From Symmetrospora coprosmae (taxonomy: Eukaryota > Basidiomycota > Cystobasidiomycetes > Symmetrosporaceae): a stretch of 64,000 nt of DNA. The position numbers were made by a program, and so were the translations under genes. The notes under the pieces are model-generated. The model was given only the letters and a program-made list of their open reading frames with translations. It searched no databases and was not told the origin of the DNA. Each line of letters starts with the position of its first letter. The stretch's first letter is position 1. Of this stretch, positions 33,916 through 45,819 are shown piece after piece. Location: contig VUYT01000001.1 in assembly GCA_008802785.1 (NCBI GenBank), positions 1,364,001-1,428,000 on the forward strand, written 5' to 3'.

Positions 33916-35656
33916 ATGGATGCCGTGCTGCCAGGGTTGCTGGGAGGCACCGCTGGCACTGGCGCAGGCATCACCAGCACCGTGGACGACACGCCTGCAC
34001 CCGTGGACCGCGACTCATGCTCGCTCTTCGGCAGCACGGCCCTGACCGTCCAGGGGCTGATGGCCCTGCTCGTCCTCACGTCGCTCGTCATCAAGCGGTA
34101 CAGGGAGCATCCCCAGCGGCCTTGGCGCGTGTGGATGGGCGACGTGAGCAAGCAGATCATAGGGCAAGGCTTCCTCCATGTGCGTGCCGCTCGACGGTCT
34201 TCCACTCTCCCCGTGTGCGCTTGCACTGTTGGCTGAACACCAGCTGTCCTGGACGGGCATTCCCCCTCTCGCCACATCCGAACAGAGCACCAACATCCTC
34301 TTCTCGACCCTCATGTCGCATCACGGCTCCAAGAATGCTTGCACCGCCTACTTCCTCTCGATCCTCATCGACTGCACCCTCGGTGTTCTCATCATCTACG
34401 CCGTCCTCCGCATCTTCAGCTACATCCTCATTGACCGCCTGCACCTGCCAGGGTTCAAGAATGGGCAGTACTACGAGCACCAGAAGGCGCGGTATCCGGG
34501 CGGAGATGGGCTCGAGGACGACATGGAGCAGGAGGAGCAGCGGGGCGCGCTGGGAGACGAGTCCGGGCATGGGCATGGGCACGGCGAGAATGGGCAGGAC
34601 AGCAGCGAAGGCGAGAAAGCTAGCGCGGACCGGTTCCACATCTCGTGGTGGGGTCGCCAGCTCCTCGTCTACCTCCTCGTCCTCGTCGTCATGAAGCTCG
34701 CCATCCTTGGCCTCTTCTGGATACCGGCCATCTTCACAGTCGGAGACTGGCTACTGTCATGGCTGGGCGAGGACACCAAGATCGTCTTTGTGCTCATGAT
34801 CTTTCCCCTAGCGATGAATGCGTTCCAGGTGCGCGCGCTCTTTCCTGAGCTCTAGCACACCCTGGTGTGTCAGCTGACCGCGTGCCTGCGCGACCACCCG
34901 CAGTTCCTCCTCATCGACACCATCCTCAAGTCGAAACCTGCACATGGCTCCCCTGCCCTGGCGCGCCGCACATCGTCAAGCTCTGGTGGGCCCTCGTCGC
35001 GGCGCCCAGGAGACGGGGAAGCAGACGACGATGACGACGAAGAGCAGCGTGCCTTCCTGGCCACATCACCCACGCAAGAGACGAGCGACCGCATGGCTGG
35101 GGTTGGGAGCGGCAGTGGTGGATCGCGTCCCCTAGCAGCGAGCGCAGCGGATCAGAGCGTTTTGCTGCGGACCGAGCAGGGCGAGGAGGACGCACGCAGT
35201 CTCCGCGGAGGCAGTCTGCTGCCCTCGTATCGCGAGTCTGGCAGTGCGCCACCGCTAGACACACGGAAAGAAGGGCAGGGACAAGCAAGCCCGTCGTATC
35301 CCCCGCCGTCGCTGTACGGCTCGAGCGGGAGCTCGCACACGCTCGTCGAGAAAGCGGGGGCGAGTATCCCAGCACACCGGTCGATAGACATCAAGCTCGG
35401 CGAGAAGCTCATGCCGCGGCCGGCGGAGGCGCTCGCGCCTGTCTCGTCTGGACTGGGTATGCAGCGTCAGCTTTCGCAAGGCAGCGAGGCCGAAGGCGAT
35501 GGGTGGAATTGGCTGGACGATGCGGATGCAGACGACGACGACGAGCGGACAGAGGTCGGCGCATCTTCAGCACCGAGTAAAAGCATATGGGCGGTATCTA
35601 CGCCACGCACCGGCATGGAACGCACACCGAGCCAGAGAATGGCGTCGGCTGTGTGA
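33916..35656 (+). CDS. STIMATE/YPL162C-family multi-pass membrane protein
   Basis: Exons are 33916..34179, 34286..34828 and 34904..35656, giving 519 residues. The first 270 residues hold about four membrane segments: LTVQGLMALLVLTSLVI, DCTLGVLIIYAVLRIFSYIL, LLVYLLVLVVMKLAILGLF and IVFVLMIFPLAMNAFQ. Between them are the family motifs GQGFLHSTNILFSTL and NACTAYFLSILIDCTLG, and the amphipathic ISWWGRQL. This pattern matches the STIMATE (TMEM110) family, which in animals modulates STIM calcium signalling at ER-plasma membrane contacts; the yeast relative is a vacuolar membrane protein. A His/Gly-rich cytosolic loop and a disordered, acidic, Ser-rich tail of about 240 residues are added here. Function in fungi is not known. 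Confidence 0.8.
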
Positions 35657-35845
35657 CCTCGTGCCATCTCTGCACGACTTTCTTGTACCAACACTCCGCT
35701 ATTCATCGCATTCGCATAATATCGCGCAGCATCGTGTCTCCTTGTCGTTATTTCATATCAATGTAGCTTGCAACCATTCTCCAGCTTGGCTGATTTCGCT
35801 ACGTCGAGCTGACTGTACGGGCTCTACTTTGGCTGCAGCTCGATG

Positions 35846-38249
35846 CTATGGCTTGCCACTCTCGTCTACGCTCTCTCGGGTCTGCTGCCGACTAAGCCCC
35901 TCACTCCCTTCGTCCCCCTCCAATTCCTCCAGCTCGACCGCCTCATACCCGACGCCGGCACCAACAACCCCAACTGCCGGGCCCGCACCCGACGCATAGG
36001 CATGCCCATTCGCGCCCTCCCCGCGGCGGCCGAGCAGCGCCTTGAAGCGGGCCGGCAGCGTCTCCCTGACAAAGTCGACCGCTGTCTCCGTGCGCGTCGG
36101 CGGCGGCGCGTCCTGCCCCTGCAGGCCCATGTTCGCGAGCTGCCTCTGCGCGCGCGTCCGCGTCCGCGTGACGATGTACACCGGCAGGCCGGATGCGATA
36201 AACAGCGAGGCGAGGAGCGCCTCGAGCGGGGCGGAGAAGATGGGCATCGAGAGGAGGAAGGCGGCGACGCAGCAGAAGGTGATTGGCGTCGTGAGGTAGG
36301 TGCGATATGGTCTGCGGGGTCCAGCTGGATCCTGTCAGTCAAGGATTCCGCAAAGGGAAGAACGGGCAAATGGCAGTCGTACGGACCGGGGAAGATTCGG
36401 CTCGCGATGCCGCAAGATGAGCAGCCCGAGCACGGTCAAGAGGTAGAACAGCCATGCGCTGAAGCCGAGAAAGGCGACAAGGGACGAGAAGTCGCCAAAC
36501 GCAACCATGATGTATGTGAAGCCTGCTTGCAGGATCTGCGGGTGCAGGCCAACAGGGGCCAGTCAGCATGCTTGTGCGGGTTGCGAACTGCAATCTGGAT
36601 GACTTCCAGCACGCACAATGCTGTTGATGGGCGTTTTCCGAGTAATGTGTAGCTTTGAAAACGCTTTTGGGAGATACCCTTCTTTCGCAGCAACAAAGAT
36701 GATGCGAGATGAGGTGAAGAAGGAGCTGGAAGAGACGCGAGCGCCCGCCAGTAAGCATGGCGAGATCGCATAGTTTGAGGGTTTCCCCACCTGTTCATCG
36801 CCCCGAAGCAAGAGATGGCCACGATGGCCGCGAAGAGGACTCCCCCGACGGGTCCAAACATCTGCCGCCCGAAGTCGAGTCCGACGGTGTTCGAGTGCGA
36901 AACCAAATCCTTGGGCAGGACGATAAAGTAGGCTGGCGATTGACGCAGGAGGCATGCCGGCTCTTCAGCTCGGGCTCGAGGATCTTCCGAGCTGCCGCGG
37001 GCCACCTACAAATGTTGGCTGCCAGGAACATGACGATGACGAGCGGGACCGAGATGTGTATTGCGCGTGGCAGGTCCCTCGAGACGTTCTTCATTTCTCC
37101 AGCCACATAGCAGCACTGGTCCCAGCCGTCGTACGCCCACAGACCAGAGTAGAGCGCGAGAGCGTACCTCCCCGGCGAAGAAGTGGACCCTTCAAAGATG
37201 TTTCCTCGCAAGCTATCGCTCGCTTTTCCCCTCGCGAGCTGCACGAGCCCCATGATGGCCACTGCGAGGAGTGCGAGCAGCTTGAGCAGCGTGAGGAACA
37301 CCCCTGCGCGGGTGCCGAGCTTCAAGCTGACGGCGTTCATGAGTGCGATCCCGGAGATTGCGAGCACGGCGACGAGCTGAATGACGATGCGCGGGATGGC
37401 CGCGACGCCCTCTGCTGCCGCTGCCCCTGATGCGGAGAAGGCGGTGTGGTACGCTATCCGGCAGAGGTACTCTGCAAAGATGAGCGAGATGATGGCGTTG
37501 GACGCGGGCTTGAGGCCGATGATGGCCGTCCAGGAGAAGAGGAACGAGACAAGCGGGCCGTACGCATAGCGGAGGTAGGCTTGTGAGCCGCCGTTGGTGG
37601 GTATCGCGGAGCCCTGGCCACAAGGTAGAACAAGCTCAGCGGACGTGTCTCTGCATTGCGATCGCAGATCTGCGCACCAGTTCCGCATAGCTGGACGCGC
37701 CCGTCCACGCGAGGAGACCCGCTCCTAGCCAGACGCAGAGCGCTGCGCCCACGCTGCCGCAGTCCGCCGTGAGGATGCCCTGGGGTGGATTGCACCAGGC
37801 TAGGTCAGCACGTGCACTTGCCGCCGCGGAGCAATGCAGACAAGGCGACGCACAGGACTGCTGAAGATGCCCGAGCCGACCTGCAGCCCGACGATGAGGG
37901 CTATCCCGCCCACGAGGTCGAGATGCTTGACTTCCTTGTTGCGCTCTGCCGGGTCTGCCGCTTCTCTTGACGCTGGGATGGGCAGGGCGTTGAATGCGAA
38001 TGCCGCCAGGCTGCTCAGGGACGAGGAGCGTGGACGGTGCCCTGGCCGCAGTGGGTGCGATGCATCATCGTACTCGTCGTCTCCATCGTCTTCATCCTCG
38101 CGGCTGTAGCTCTGCTTGCTGATGCTGCTGCTGCTGCTGCTTCCGTTTGGTGCGAATCCTCCAGTCTGCTCGAGCTCGTTCAGGGATGCCTCCTCGTCAC
38201 TGTTCTCATCCTGGTCGACTGCCCTCCCTTTGCCCTTGATATCCACCAT
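35846..38249 (-). CDS. LAT-type amino acid permease (APC superfamily)
   Basis: Exons are 37854..38249, 37678..37779, 37010..37613, 36791..36932, 36617..36725, 36387..36535 and 35846..36311, giving 655 residues. A cytosolic N-tail of about 100 residues has acidic and poly-Ser stretches. Twelve membrane segments follow, starting LVGGIALIVGLQVGSGIF with SSPG, the LAT-type substrate-binding GSGIFSSPG motif. Others include AIPTNGGSQAYLRYAYGP, GLWAYDGWDQCCYVAGEMKN and SSFFTSSRIIFVAAKEGYLP. These identify a transporter of the L-type/Mup1-like group, which moves large neutral amino acids or methionine across the plasma membrane. Exact substrate is not deducible. The C-tail of about 120 residues is cytosolic. 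It shares a 140-bp divergent promoter with IPI1. Confidence 0.87.
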
Positions 38250-38389
38250 CGCCGTAGCCTCTTTGAGAGGGGCAGCGTACGCTTTCAGGCGATAGGAACA
38301 CTCCCTTGACCTGACCCGAGCTGGACTAGGGGCAAGAAGCGGAGTAAGGCAGGAACAAGAGAGGACACATAGAGACCTCGAGCGGCATC

Positions 38390-41304
38390 ATGGGGCTCGG
38401 CAGCACAAAGAAGAAGAAGGAGAAGAAGAAGGATTTCGCAGTGAGCAGCACCTCTCCTCGACGATAGTCTGCGCAGCTCGCTGAATACGGCTTGCCCTGC
38501 CTGCCGCCCTCGCAGAAAGCAAAGCTCAAGCTCGGCAAGGGAAAGCAAAAAGCTGCAAACGCCACTGACGTCTCGTTCGCCAGTCGATGTGAGCGCGTCC
38601 AGCTCGCATCGCATGCGGCACGCGTGAACGGAATGCTAACGTCCTCCTTACGCGTCGCTTGCGTCCAGCCATTGCCCTCGGGCAGCAGTCCATCGGACGC
38701 GAGCATGATGAAGGTGTCCCTACGACCAAGCGAAACCAGTCGCTCGAAGATTTGCAGAACCACCTGAAGCATCACAATCTCGGCACGCGCAAGGGTGCGT
38801 GTTCTCTCCGGCCCGCTCTAGCATCCCATCCCGAGTGTCTCGTGCGCCGGGCTGACTGACACCCTTGCACGCCACAGATGCACTCGTCGGTCTGCGCGAA
38901 CTCCTCACAAGCTACCCGGGCTTGGCATACTCCTCCATTAGCACGCTCTTGCCTCTCCTTGCACGGTCCATAGGAGATGAGTCACCCTCTTTCCGGACGG
39001 CGCTACTGGCTTTCCTGGACGTCTACTTGCGAGCCTTGCCTGCCGTCAGTCCGCCCCCTCCCGCATCGCCTGCACACGCTTTCATGCTTACTCCCTATCT
39101 TCCGTTCACAGGCCATCCTACAACCGTACCATTCCATCTTGATCTTTTTCACCACTACTTCGCTCTCACACATCTACCCCGATGTCCGGATGGACGCCGT
39201 CCGAGCGCTCAATCTGCTCCTGGACGTCTGTCCCGAAGCGATGGCACTCGACTGGTCAGCGGGCGGCTCAAGCCCAGTGGCTTCCACGTCTGCATCTTCT
39301 GGATCGTCCGAGCAGAGCCACAGCATGCGCGTCCTCGAATGCTACCTCGCCCTCCTGCACGTCCGGAGCGGCATCGTCACCAACGGTCTCCGGACGGACA
39401 TGTCTCCAGCGGTGGGTGCCTGCTGTCATGTGGATCTAATCTCAATGGCTCGGACCTACCGCTCAGACTATGCTCTTGATACTCGCAGCACAAAGCGCTC
39501 GTCCTGTCTTCTCTAGGCAAGTTCCTGCACGTCTCGCTCGACCCAGAAGGGCGGCACTCAGGCCACGAAGACGACAGGGCAGTTCCCGCTGTGCCGACCT
39601 GGTTCCTCCGAAGCTCGTTTGCGACGGAGCGAGACTACCACGCTTTCGTAGCAAGGTTCGAGAAGCACGGCAGGTTATCGAAAAGCCAGCGGCGACCAGC
39701 CTGGACTCAAGATATGAGTCTTGCGCCAGAAGATGCCAGCCGGACCCTCGCTGCGGGCCGGACGGATCTACTCTGTGGTGCAGAGGGCGACAAGGTCTCG
39801 CTCGCTTCGATATCGGACATTTCGAGCCTGCTTCGGGCGGAAGGGACGACAGCATCCGCTTCGATCAGCGTCGATCCGGCTGCCGGGGCGGTCCTGCCAT
39901 CTAACGCGCAGGAGCTGCTGCGGACCGTGCTGCCAATCCTGGTCTCTGCCTTTCTCGACACGGCTCCGACCGCTCTTTCACCTTCTTCGGCATTAGGGGC
40001 ATCGAGCACGATAGGCACACTGTCGCACCAGTCTTACTCGTCAGCGTCCAGCGCGTCGTCCGGCGACGTCGCTCTCGACACCGTGTGTGCAGTCACGGGG
40101 ATCGCCCGCGACCTCTGGCGCGCCATCCTCTCTTCTTCGACCGCGGGCCCTGGCGGCAGCTCCGCCGAGCTCCGCAAGGGACTGGAAAAGTACGTCACGC
40201 ACATGGCGGCGTACTTCCCGTTCGGCTCGGACGAGATTGGCGCGCGGCGGACGGGTGCGCAAATCAAGAAGCTGCAGGATCTGAACATCGCGTACTGCGA
40301 GCTGGTCGCGCTCCTATACCTTGCCGCGACGGCTACTGCCACGCAGGGCAACGGCGCCGCCGCGCGCATGGGCGCAAAGTCCGCTAGTGCGCAGCTCGCG
40401 AGCTCGAAGCTTGTCCTCCAGCTCGAGAGCGTGCAGCGCTACGTGTCTGCCCTCCTCTCGCACTCGGCCAATCCCCTCGCCAGCATCGGGACGCCCACGG
40501 TCTCGCAGAATCTCAATCCGCACGCGTACGCTCAGCTCCTCCCGACCATCTGGTCGCTCCTGCTCGCCGAGTCTGGCAGCAGGAGCCAGGAAAATCAGGG
40601 CGATATCTTCGTCACGATGGTCCGGCACTCCATCGCACTGTCGGCGGGCAGCGGGACCAAGAAGCTAGCAACGGGGTTCATGAGCAGGAATCTCTTGGTG
40701 AGTCCTAGTGAAGGCTGTATTGACTCGAGTGAGGCTGACGTGCTGCTTGCTCCCGACAGATGCAAGACACGCCCAGCTATGTCGGCGGTTTCTCGCTTCC
40801 CCTTCTACAGCGCCGAAGACCGGAGATAGCGGGGCTGCTAGACGAGTGGCTCCTCTCGCTGCCTCGATACCTGTGGGAGCTCGGCAGTAACGATGTCGTG
40901 ACAAGCCAGGTGGGCTCGCTTCTCATAAGCTCACCCGCTGGGCATAGACGCTGACTTCTGCTTCTGCGCGTCAGCTCATCGTCAATCACCTCCGAGCCGT
41001 GCTCATCTCCGACGGCCTTTCGACGTCACCGCCCGAAACGCGCACCAAGCTGTCCTCCTTCCTCGTGCCTTACTTCTTCTCGCATCATAGCGCGCGCGGC
41101 GACATTCCGGGCCCCTTCGTCCGGCTCGCGGATAGACGGCTGCAGAGGGCAGTCTTGGAGATGGCATGGTGGTATATCCGAACAGACGAGGGATCGGACG
41201 CAAGTACAAAGCTGCTACACGCTGTGGGACAGGCGGTTGTGCGCACGCAGAGCGAAGAGCTGGGTGCCGTATGGGCAGGGTTGCTCGGGACTTCGGCGGC
41301 TTAG
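38390..41304 (+). CDS. IPI1: Ipi1/TEX10-like ribosome-biogenesis protein (Rix1 complex)
   Basis: Exons are 38390..38440, 38516..38588, 38669..38794, 38878..39044, 39112..39411, 39489..40697, 40760..40909 and 40975..41304, giving 801 residues. The N-terminus is the Ipi1 signature: GSTKKKKEKKKDFAKAKLK, ANATDVSFASRSIAL, then LEDLQNHLKHHNLGTRKDAL and LRELLTSYPGL, with helical repeats such as HIYPDVRMDAVRALNLLLD. Ipi1 works with Rix1 and Ipi3 in maturation and nuclear export of the pre-60S particle. At 801 residues it is more than double yeast Ipi1 and nearer in size to animal TEX10. The C-terminal half is alpha-helical with low-complexity Ser/Ala stretches. All joins are in phase. Confidence 0.82.
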
Positions 41305-42219
41305 GTGCATTGCTCGATATGTTGTTGTATGTCCGAGACCAGTCTCGAGTCTGGCCGAGCTGGAGTATCACATACGGACTGCATCTCCGCCGCCACGCCG
41401 GCTGAAGGCCGAGCTCGAGACGAATGTCCCTTCCTGCCGACTGGTCTCGCTCCAGATGACTAGGAGAACCGTCTGATGTGACGGCCTACATCAACATGTC
41501 CGCCGCGACCGCGAGTGCACCCGTGCTGCGGGCGGAAGACCCCAAGATGTCCACCTTCCCAGCTCCTAGCTTGACTTGTTCAGGGTCCGTCCCGAGTCAC
41601 TGCATCGTCGCCTCGCAAGCGCTGGACTGCTAAATGATGTGCAACTTGCAGATGCGGCCATGCCTTCCCTACACTTCGCTCGAAAGGCGACCACGACCTC
41701 TCTGGTTATTGCGGGACGGGGAAGATCTGCGAAGGATGCCATCACACATGCCAGGATGAGCGGGGTCTGGCGAGCGTCAGTTCCGGTAGCCCTTGATGTT
41801 CAGCTCAACGTCCACTGTACTGATCCCTGGCTCTTCGACTTCCGTGCATTCAGCACCTTCGCGATTCTCCCAAGCACCGGGGCGAGACAGGAAACATGTA
41901 CGACGTTCACGCTGAGAAGCGAGGTACGACATCTCAAAGTGAGGCATGGACTAATCAAGGACGAGCAGGGATCAGGTCGCTCACTAATCTCCTTACCTTC
42001 TGCTCCGTCACAGACGTAGCCCGTAGGGCTCGCCTTGCCGCGAGAACGGGTTCGGCTCCGGCTACCCAACGCTGCGCTCTGCCGTCACATCCAGACTCCC
42101 GTTCAAGACTACATGGCCGTCGTGAGAAGGCCCCGCATATCGTCCCTGACACTGGCCTCGCGCCAGTAGAATCGCCACTGCCTCCGCAACTGCCATCTCG
42201 ACGTGTCGACGCGGCCGCG
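41305..42219. other. Intergenic stretch upstream of the C2H2/RING gene
   Basis: These 915 bp lie between two plus-strand genes. An ORF runs in frame into the RING gene from 41896, but its upstream part lacks conserved character and a stronger ATG lies at 42220, so I treat it as leader. A 5' exon of the RING gene could still hide here. Confidence 0.5.
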
Positions 42220-43581
42220 ATGGGGGAATCTGCTTCTTACCGCTCTCATCGTGAGCACGACGCATCGTCATCCCAGTCCATCTACTTCACTCCGCCCCAG
42301 AGTTCCGCCCCGACAGCACAGAGCGAAGAAGAGAATAAGTCATCGGACGACTGGGGATCCGACGTCGCGACCGTCAGCCGGGTCGAGCGCAACTCGTCTG
42401 ATCTTCCGCGCAGACGGAAGGGCAAGGCGCGTGCGCTTCCGCGCACGTCGTCTGAAGCGGTGGAAGGCGCGCCTTCATCCGCTCCTGCCAGTTGTAGACC
42501 ACCGCCAAAAGAGATTCAGACATCACGACCTCAGCAGGCTCCGCAACTCTTCAAAGACACCGCCAAACGCCCTTCCCGCCCTCGCAACGAAGCCAAACCG
42601 CCGGCGTCCAGCACTACACGGCCGCGAGCATCTAGCACATCACCGCCTCCCCTAGTACGCGCCGACTCGCCTGACCTCCTTGAGCCGTCGAATCGGATAC
42701 CACACCCCCAGCTTCCGCATCGACCACCTCGTAGAAACCCCAATATGGAAGGGACTGGCACGCCGTCTGGACGCTCCTTCCGCGCCACAAAGGACGCACG
42801 CGCACCTGCCTTCTGCGAGCTCTGCAAGCTCCCCTTCCGGAACTACAGCGCCTTGCAGCGGCACATGGCGGACACGAAGGCTCGCCATCCGTTCTACTGC
42901 CAGGACTGCATGGTCGAATACGAGGACTTTGCAGCGTTACAGCATGTGAGCTTGGCTGTCTCGTGGACATGCGGAAGCTACTTCCATGAGCTGAACGTGT
43001 GTTGCCGTATGACGCCAGCACTACTCCCACAGCGCGTACTGCCGGGGCACGGTGAAAGGACAGCAGCTGAGACCACTGGAATTTGACACGTCCTCGCAAG
43101 ATGGCCGACGACGAACTCCGCAGCATTGGCAGACACCGCCGAAGTCAGCCGACGTGCCTCACACCCAGCCATCTCTCGAAGCCGTCGACAGGGCACCCTA
43201 TCCTGCGCATCGGAGCAGCCGCGAGCTGCCCGACGCGGAATCGCAGATACAGCAGCCCTTAGCAGAGGAGGCCAATTCAAAGGTACCCATCTGCCCGATC
43301 TGCTTCAAGAGTCTGGCAGGCGACCGGAACGTCTCGGCGACACTTTGCGGGTACGTCCAGGACAGAGCGGATTTGGCGAGTGCAGTCATTGATCTCGTCG
43401 CCGCTTCATCAGGCACATTTTCTGCGCCGAATGCATCCTACAGCACTTGTACACCCGAGACCACTGCCCGACCTGCCGAAAGCGTATCACTCCGCAAATG
43501 CTCAGTGAGTCAGGCTGTCAGTACCAGATGCGGATGCGAGCTGAGAGGCTTTGGCACTCTGTAGTCCCTCTCTTCTTCTGA
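42220..43581 (+). CDS. C2H2 and RING zinc-finger protein, possible E3 ubiquitin ligase
   Basis: Exons are 42220..42945, 43019..43350 and 43413..43581, giving 408 residues. The first 190 residues are disordered. Two C2H2-like fingers follow: CELCKLPFRNYSALQRHM with H downstream, then CQDCMVEYEDFAALQHHY with H and C downstream. A C-terminal RING has CPICFKSLAGDR, TLCGHIFCAECILQHL and HCPTCRKR, with all C3HC4 ligands present. The combination suggests an E3 ligase that also binds nucleic acid or protein through its fingers. The final exon reads through a GTGAGT-like sequence at 43505 because reading on stays open to TGA 43579-43581 and splicing there would need a 17-nt intron. The start at 42220 is a choice; target and partners are unknown. 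Confidence 0.72.
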
Positions 43582-43688
43582 TTCTGGCAATCTGGCTATT
43601 TGCGACACCCTTCTACGCGGCTTGCCTGTTGTTGTATGCGAGAAACATGCCGGCTGAGGATCGGCCGACTTTTAGCACGAAGCCAACT

Positions 43689-45653
43689 TCAGGCCCTCTT
43701 TTTCAGCTCCTCCTTGGCTGCCTGCGGAACATTTGGCAGGAAAGTGACGCCATTGTCGACCTCCCTTTTGGACTGCACACGCAGCTTGTTGACTGCCTCG
43801 TCCGTGACGCCAGCTTTCTGCGCTCGGGCCTTTTGCCTTTGCTTCAGCTCCCTGCCGAGGCCGAAGTTGAAGGCGAGGAACGGCACAGCGCAGAGGAACA
43901 AGCCGTAGTAGCCGACTTGGCTCCACGCCTTCAATGTAGGGGCGATCTCGAGCAGGATGAAGGGGATGACGATGAAATTGAGCGAGAGGAGGACGGCGAC
44001 TGTGGACAGCACGTCGTACACGCGCTTGATGGGCGCACGCTCGGCCGCCTTCTTCTGCTCGGGCGAGAGCAGCGCATAGTCGGCGGGAAGGAAGAACGGC
44101 CGGACGTTCTTGCGCATCGTCCGACCCAGGCTCTGGAACAGGCCGCCGAGGACGAATGTCACGTAGTAGGTCGGGTTGAAGCCGTGCCAGAAGGCGCTCG
44201 TCGCGAACGTCGCCATTGTGCTCTTGAATCCGGGCTTCTTGCCTGGGCGCGCGAGCCGCTTGTACATGCACTCGCGCAGCCAGAAGTTGGTCCCGATGTT
44301 CCAGGCGTCCAGGAGCGTCTTGAACGATTGTGCGGTCCTATCGATGAGCACGCAATCAGCATTTGCTCTGTCTGACCCGGTCGCAGGCCGACTCACTCGA
44401 TCTCACGAATCTGGACATTGCGTCCGCGGTTCCACTTGCACTCTTCGGGGTCCCAGCCCAGGCCAGACACAATCATGCCAGCCTCGCTTTGCGGGTCAAG
44501 CGGCGAGAAGGTACCGTCAGTAAATGCTGGCTTTTGGGAGGGGGAGGACCAAGCTCACGCGAATGACCAGACCGCGTAGTATTTGGTCCGTGCCAGAAGG
44601 CCAGCCAGCTGGACAAAGACGACGCTGTGCATTGGAGGCCAGTGATTAGCTTGACCGCGAGGCGTGAGAATTAAAGGCCGCGTCTGACGCACCCCTGGAA
44701 CAAGCCCCTCTTCCCGAAGCCAGGATCAAGCATCCGCTCGTAGCTGTATTTATAGCCGTAAAGCGCAAAGATGGCCAGATAGAAGCCACCGATCGCAGCT
44801 CGCTTGCCGGCTTTTCTCCATCGCCCCGTGGGCAGACCGAGACTGTTGACACTGCCTTTTCTGTTTGCGAAGAGGGACCTGTCCGTGTAGGCTGCATAGG
44901 CTCGGTAGGTGAAGCTCGGCCCGGTCATAATGGACGGGAGGAAGAAGCTGCACAAGCCGGTACGTTTTCAGCTCAAGATTGTCGTAAGTCGAGGCTTGAG
45001 GCGTCTGGCTTACCAGTAACCCAGGAAGGGAAGCAAGCCCGGCACCTCGGTCAGGCGATCCCTTTTCTGCACCGGATCAAGCTGGTCGACCGGTCGTCCG
45101 CCATCGTAGGCCGCCCAGGCGAAGAGCGAGAGCTTCATGACGAGTACCATCTGCGAGCCTGTGATCTCGACAATGTCGAGCGATGTATTGGAGATGTACC
45201 TCGCAAAGTGGTTGACGGTGAGCAGGCCCATGTTGCCGAGGAAGATGGCCCATGTCCATGACTTGGACTTGTTGGACGATCGGCAGTACTTGACGGCGAG
45301 CCATGTTGCGACGCACTGCGCGAAGAGCTGGAGATACCCAGAATGTAGGTAGAGGAACTGGGTGAGGTAGAGGTACGAGAGGGCAATCGAGTACACGTGC
45401 GTCAGGCTGGACGACGCTGGGAGACGAGGGAGGGGGACGGATAGAGGGATGGAGAGGAGAAGGAGGGTGATGAGCTGCGGAGGGGAAAGGTCAGTGCGCA
45501 TACGGCGGCGTGCGTCAGTTGCTGAAGCTGAAGGCGTCCATGCAGGACCGCCTCAAGGCCCTTCCCTGCGCGAGCACCCACCTTGAGCTGGTCTGGCGAG
45601 GCACCGAGCTGCCCGCTGAGGCCATTGAAGAGCTCGTCCACCTGCTGCACCAT
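43689..45653 (-). CDS. ALE1: MBOAT lysophospholipid acyltransferase (Ale1/LPT1 type)
   Basis: Exons are 45582..45653, 45014..45474, 44693..44947, 44559..44624, 44397..44486 and 43689..44337, giving 530 residues. It is a multi-pass ER membrane protein. Family motifs include QMVLVMKLSLFAWAAYDG, LPFLGYCFFLPSIMTGPSF, YYAVWSFAEAGMIVSGLGW, then WNRGRNVQIREIE. The catalytic pair is NIGTNFWLRECMY (Asn region) and SAFWHGFNPTYYVTFVLGG (His). Ale1 re-acylates lysophospholipids in the Lands cycle. The C-terminus is Lys-rich and ends ELKKRA, a possible ER-retrieval-like tail. It starts at 45653, and 166 bp separate it from the divergent REEP-like gene. Confidence 0.92.
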
Positions 45654-45819
45654 ATTCTCTCGTGCGTACGCTGTGCGCTATCCTCGCAGCTCTGTGCTCA
45701 GGGTGAGTCAGTCGGTAGAAGGAGAACTGCCACAGGGTGTGAACGTGGAGGACGCGCCGAGCAGCTTGGTCCATCTCCGACCGACTCTGCAGGACAACAG
45801 CAGGACCATCGAACATGAC

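Noticed and set aside
41896-42219. N-terminal extension of the C2H2/RING protein
   Set aside because: The in-frame upstream sequence lacks conserved character; the ATG at 42220 has good context. Not fully excluded.
43505-43521. 17-nt intron near the 3' end of the RING gene
   Set aside because: Too short for splicing, and the frame stays open to a stop without it.
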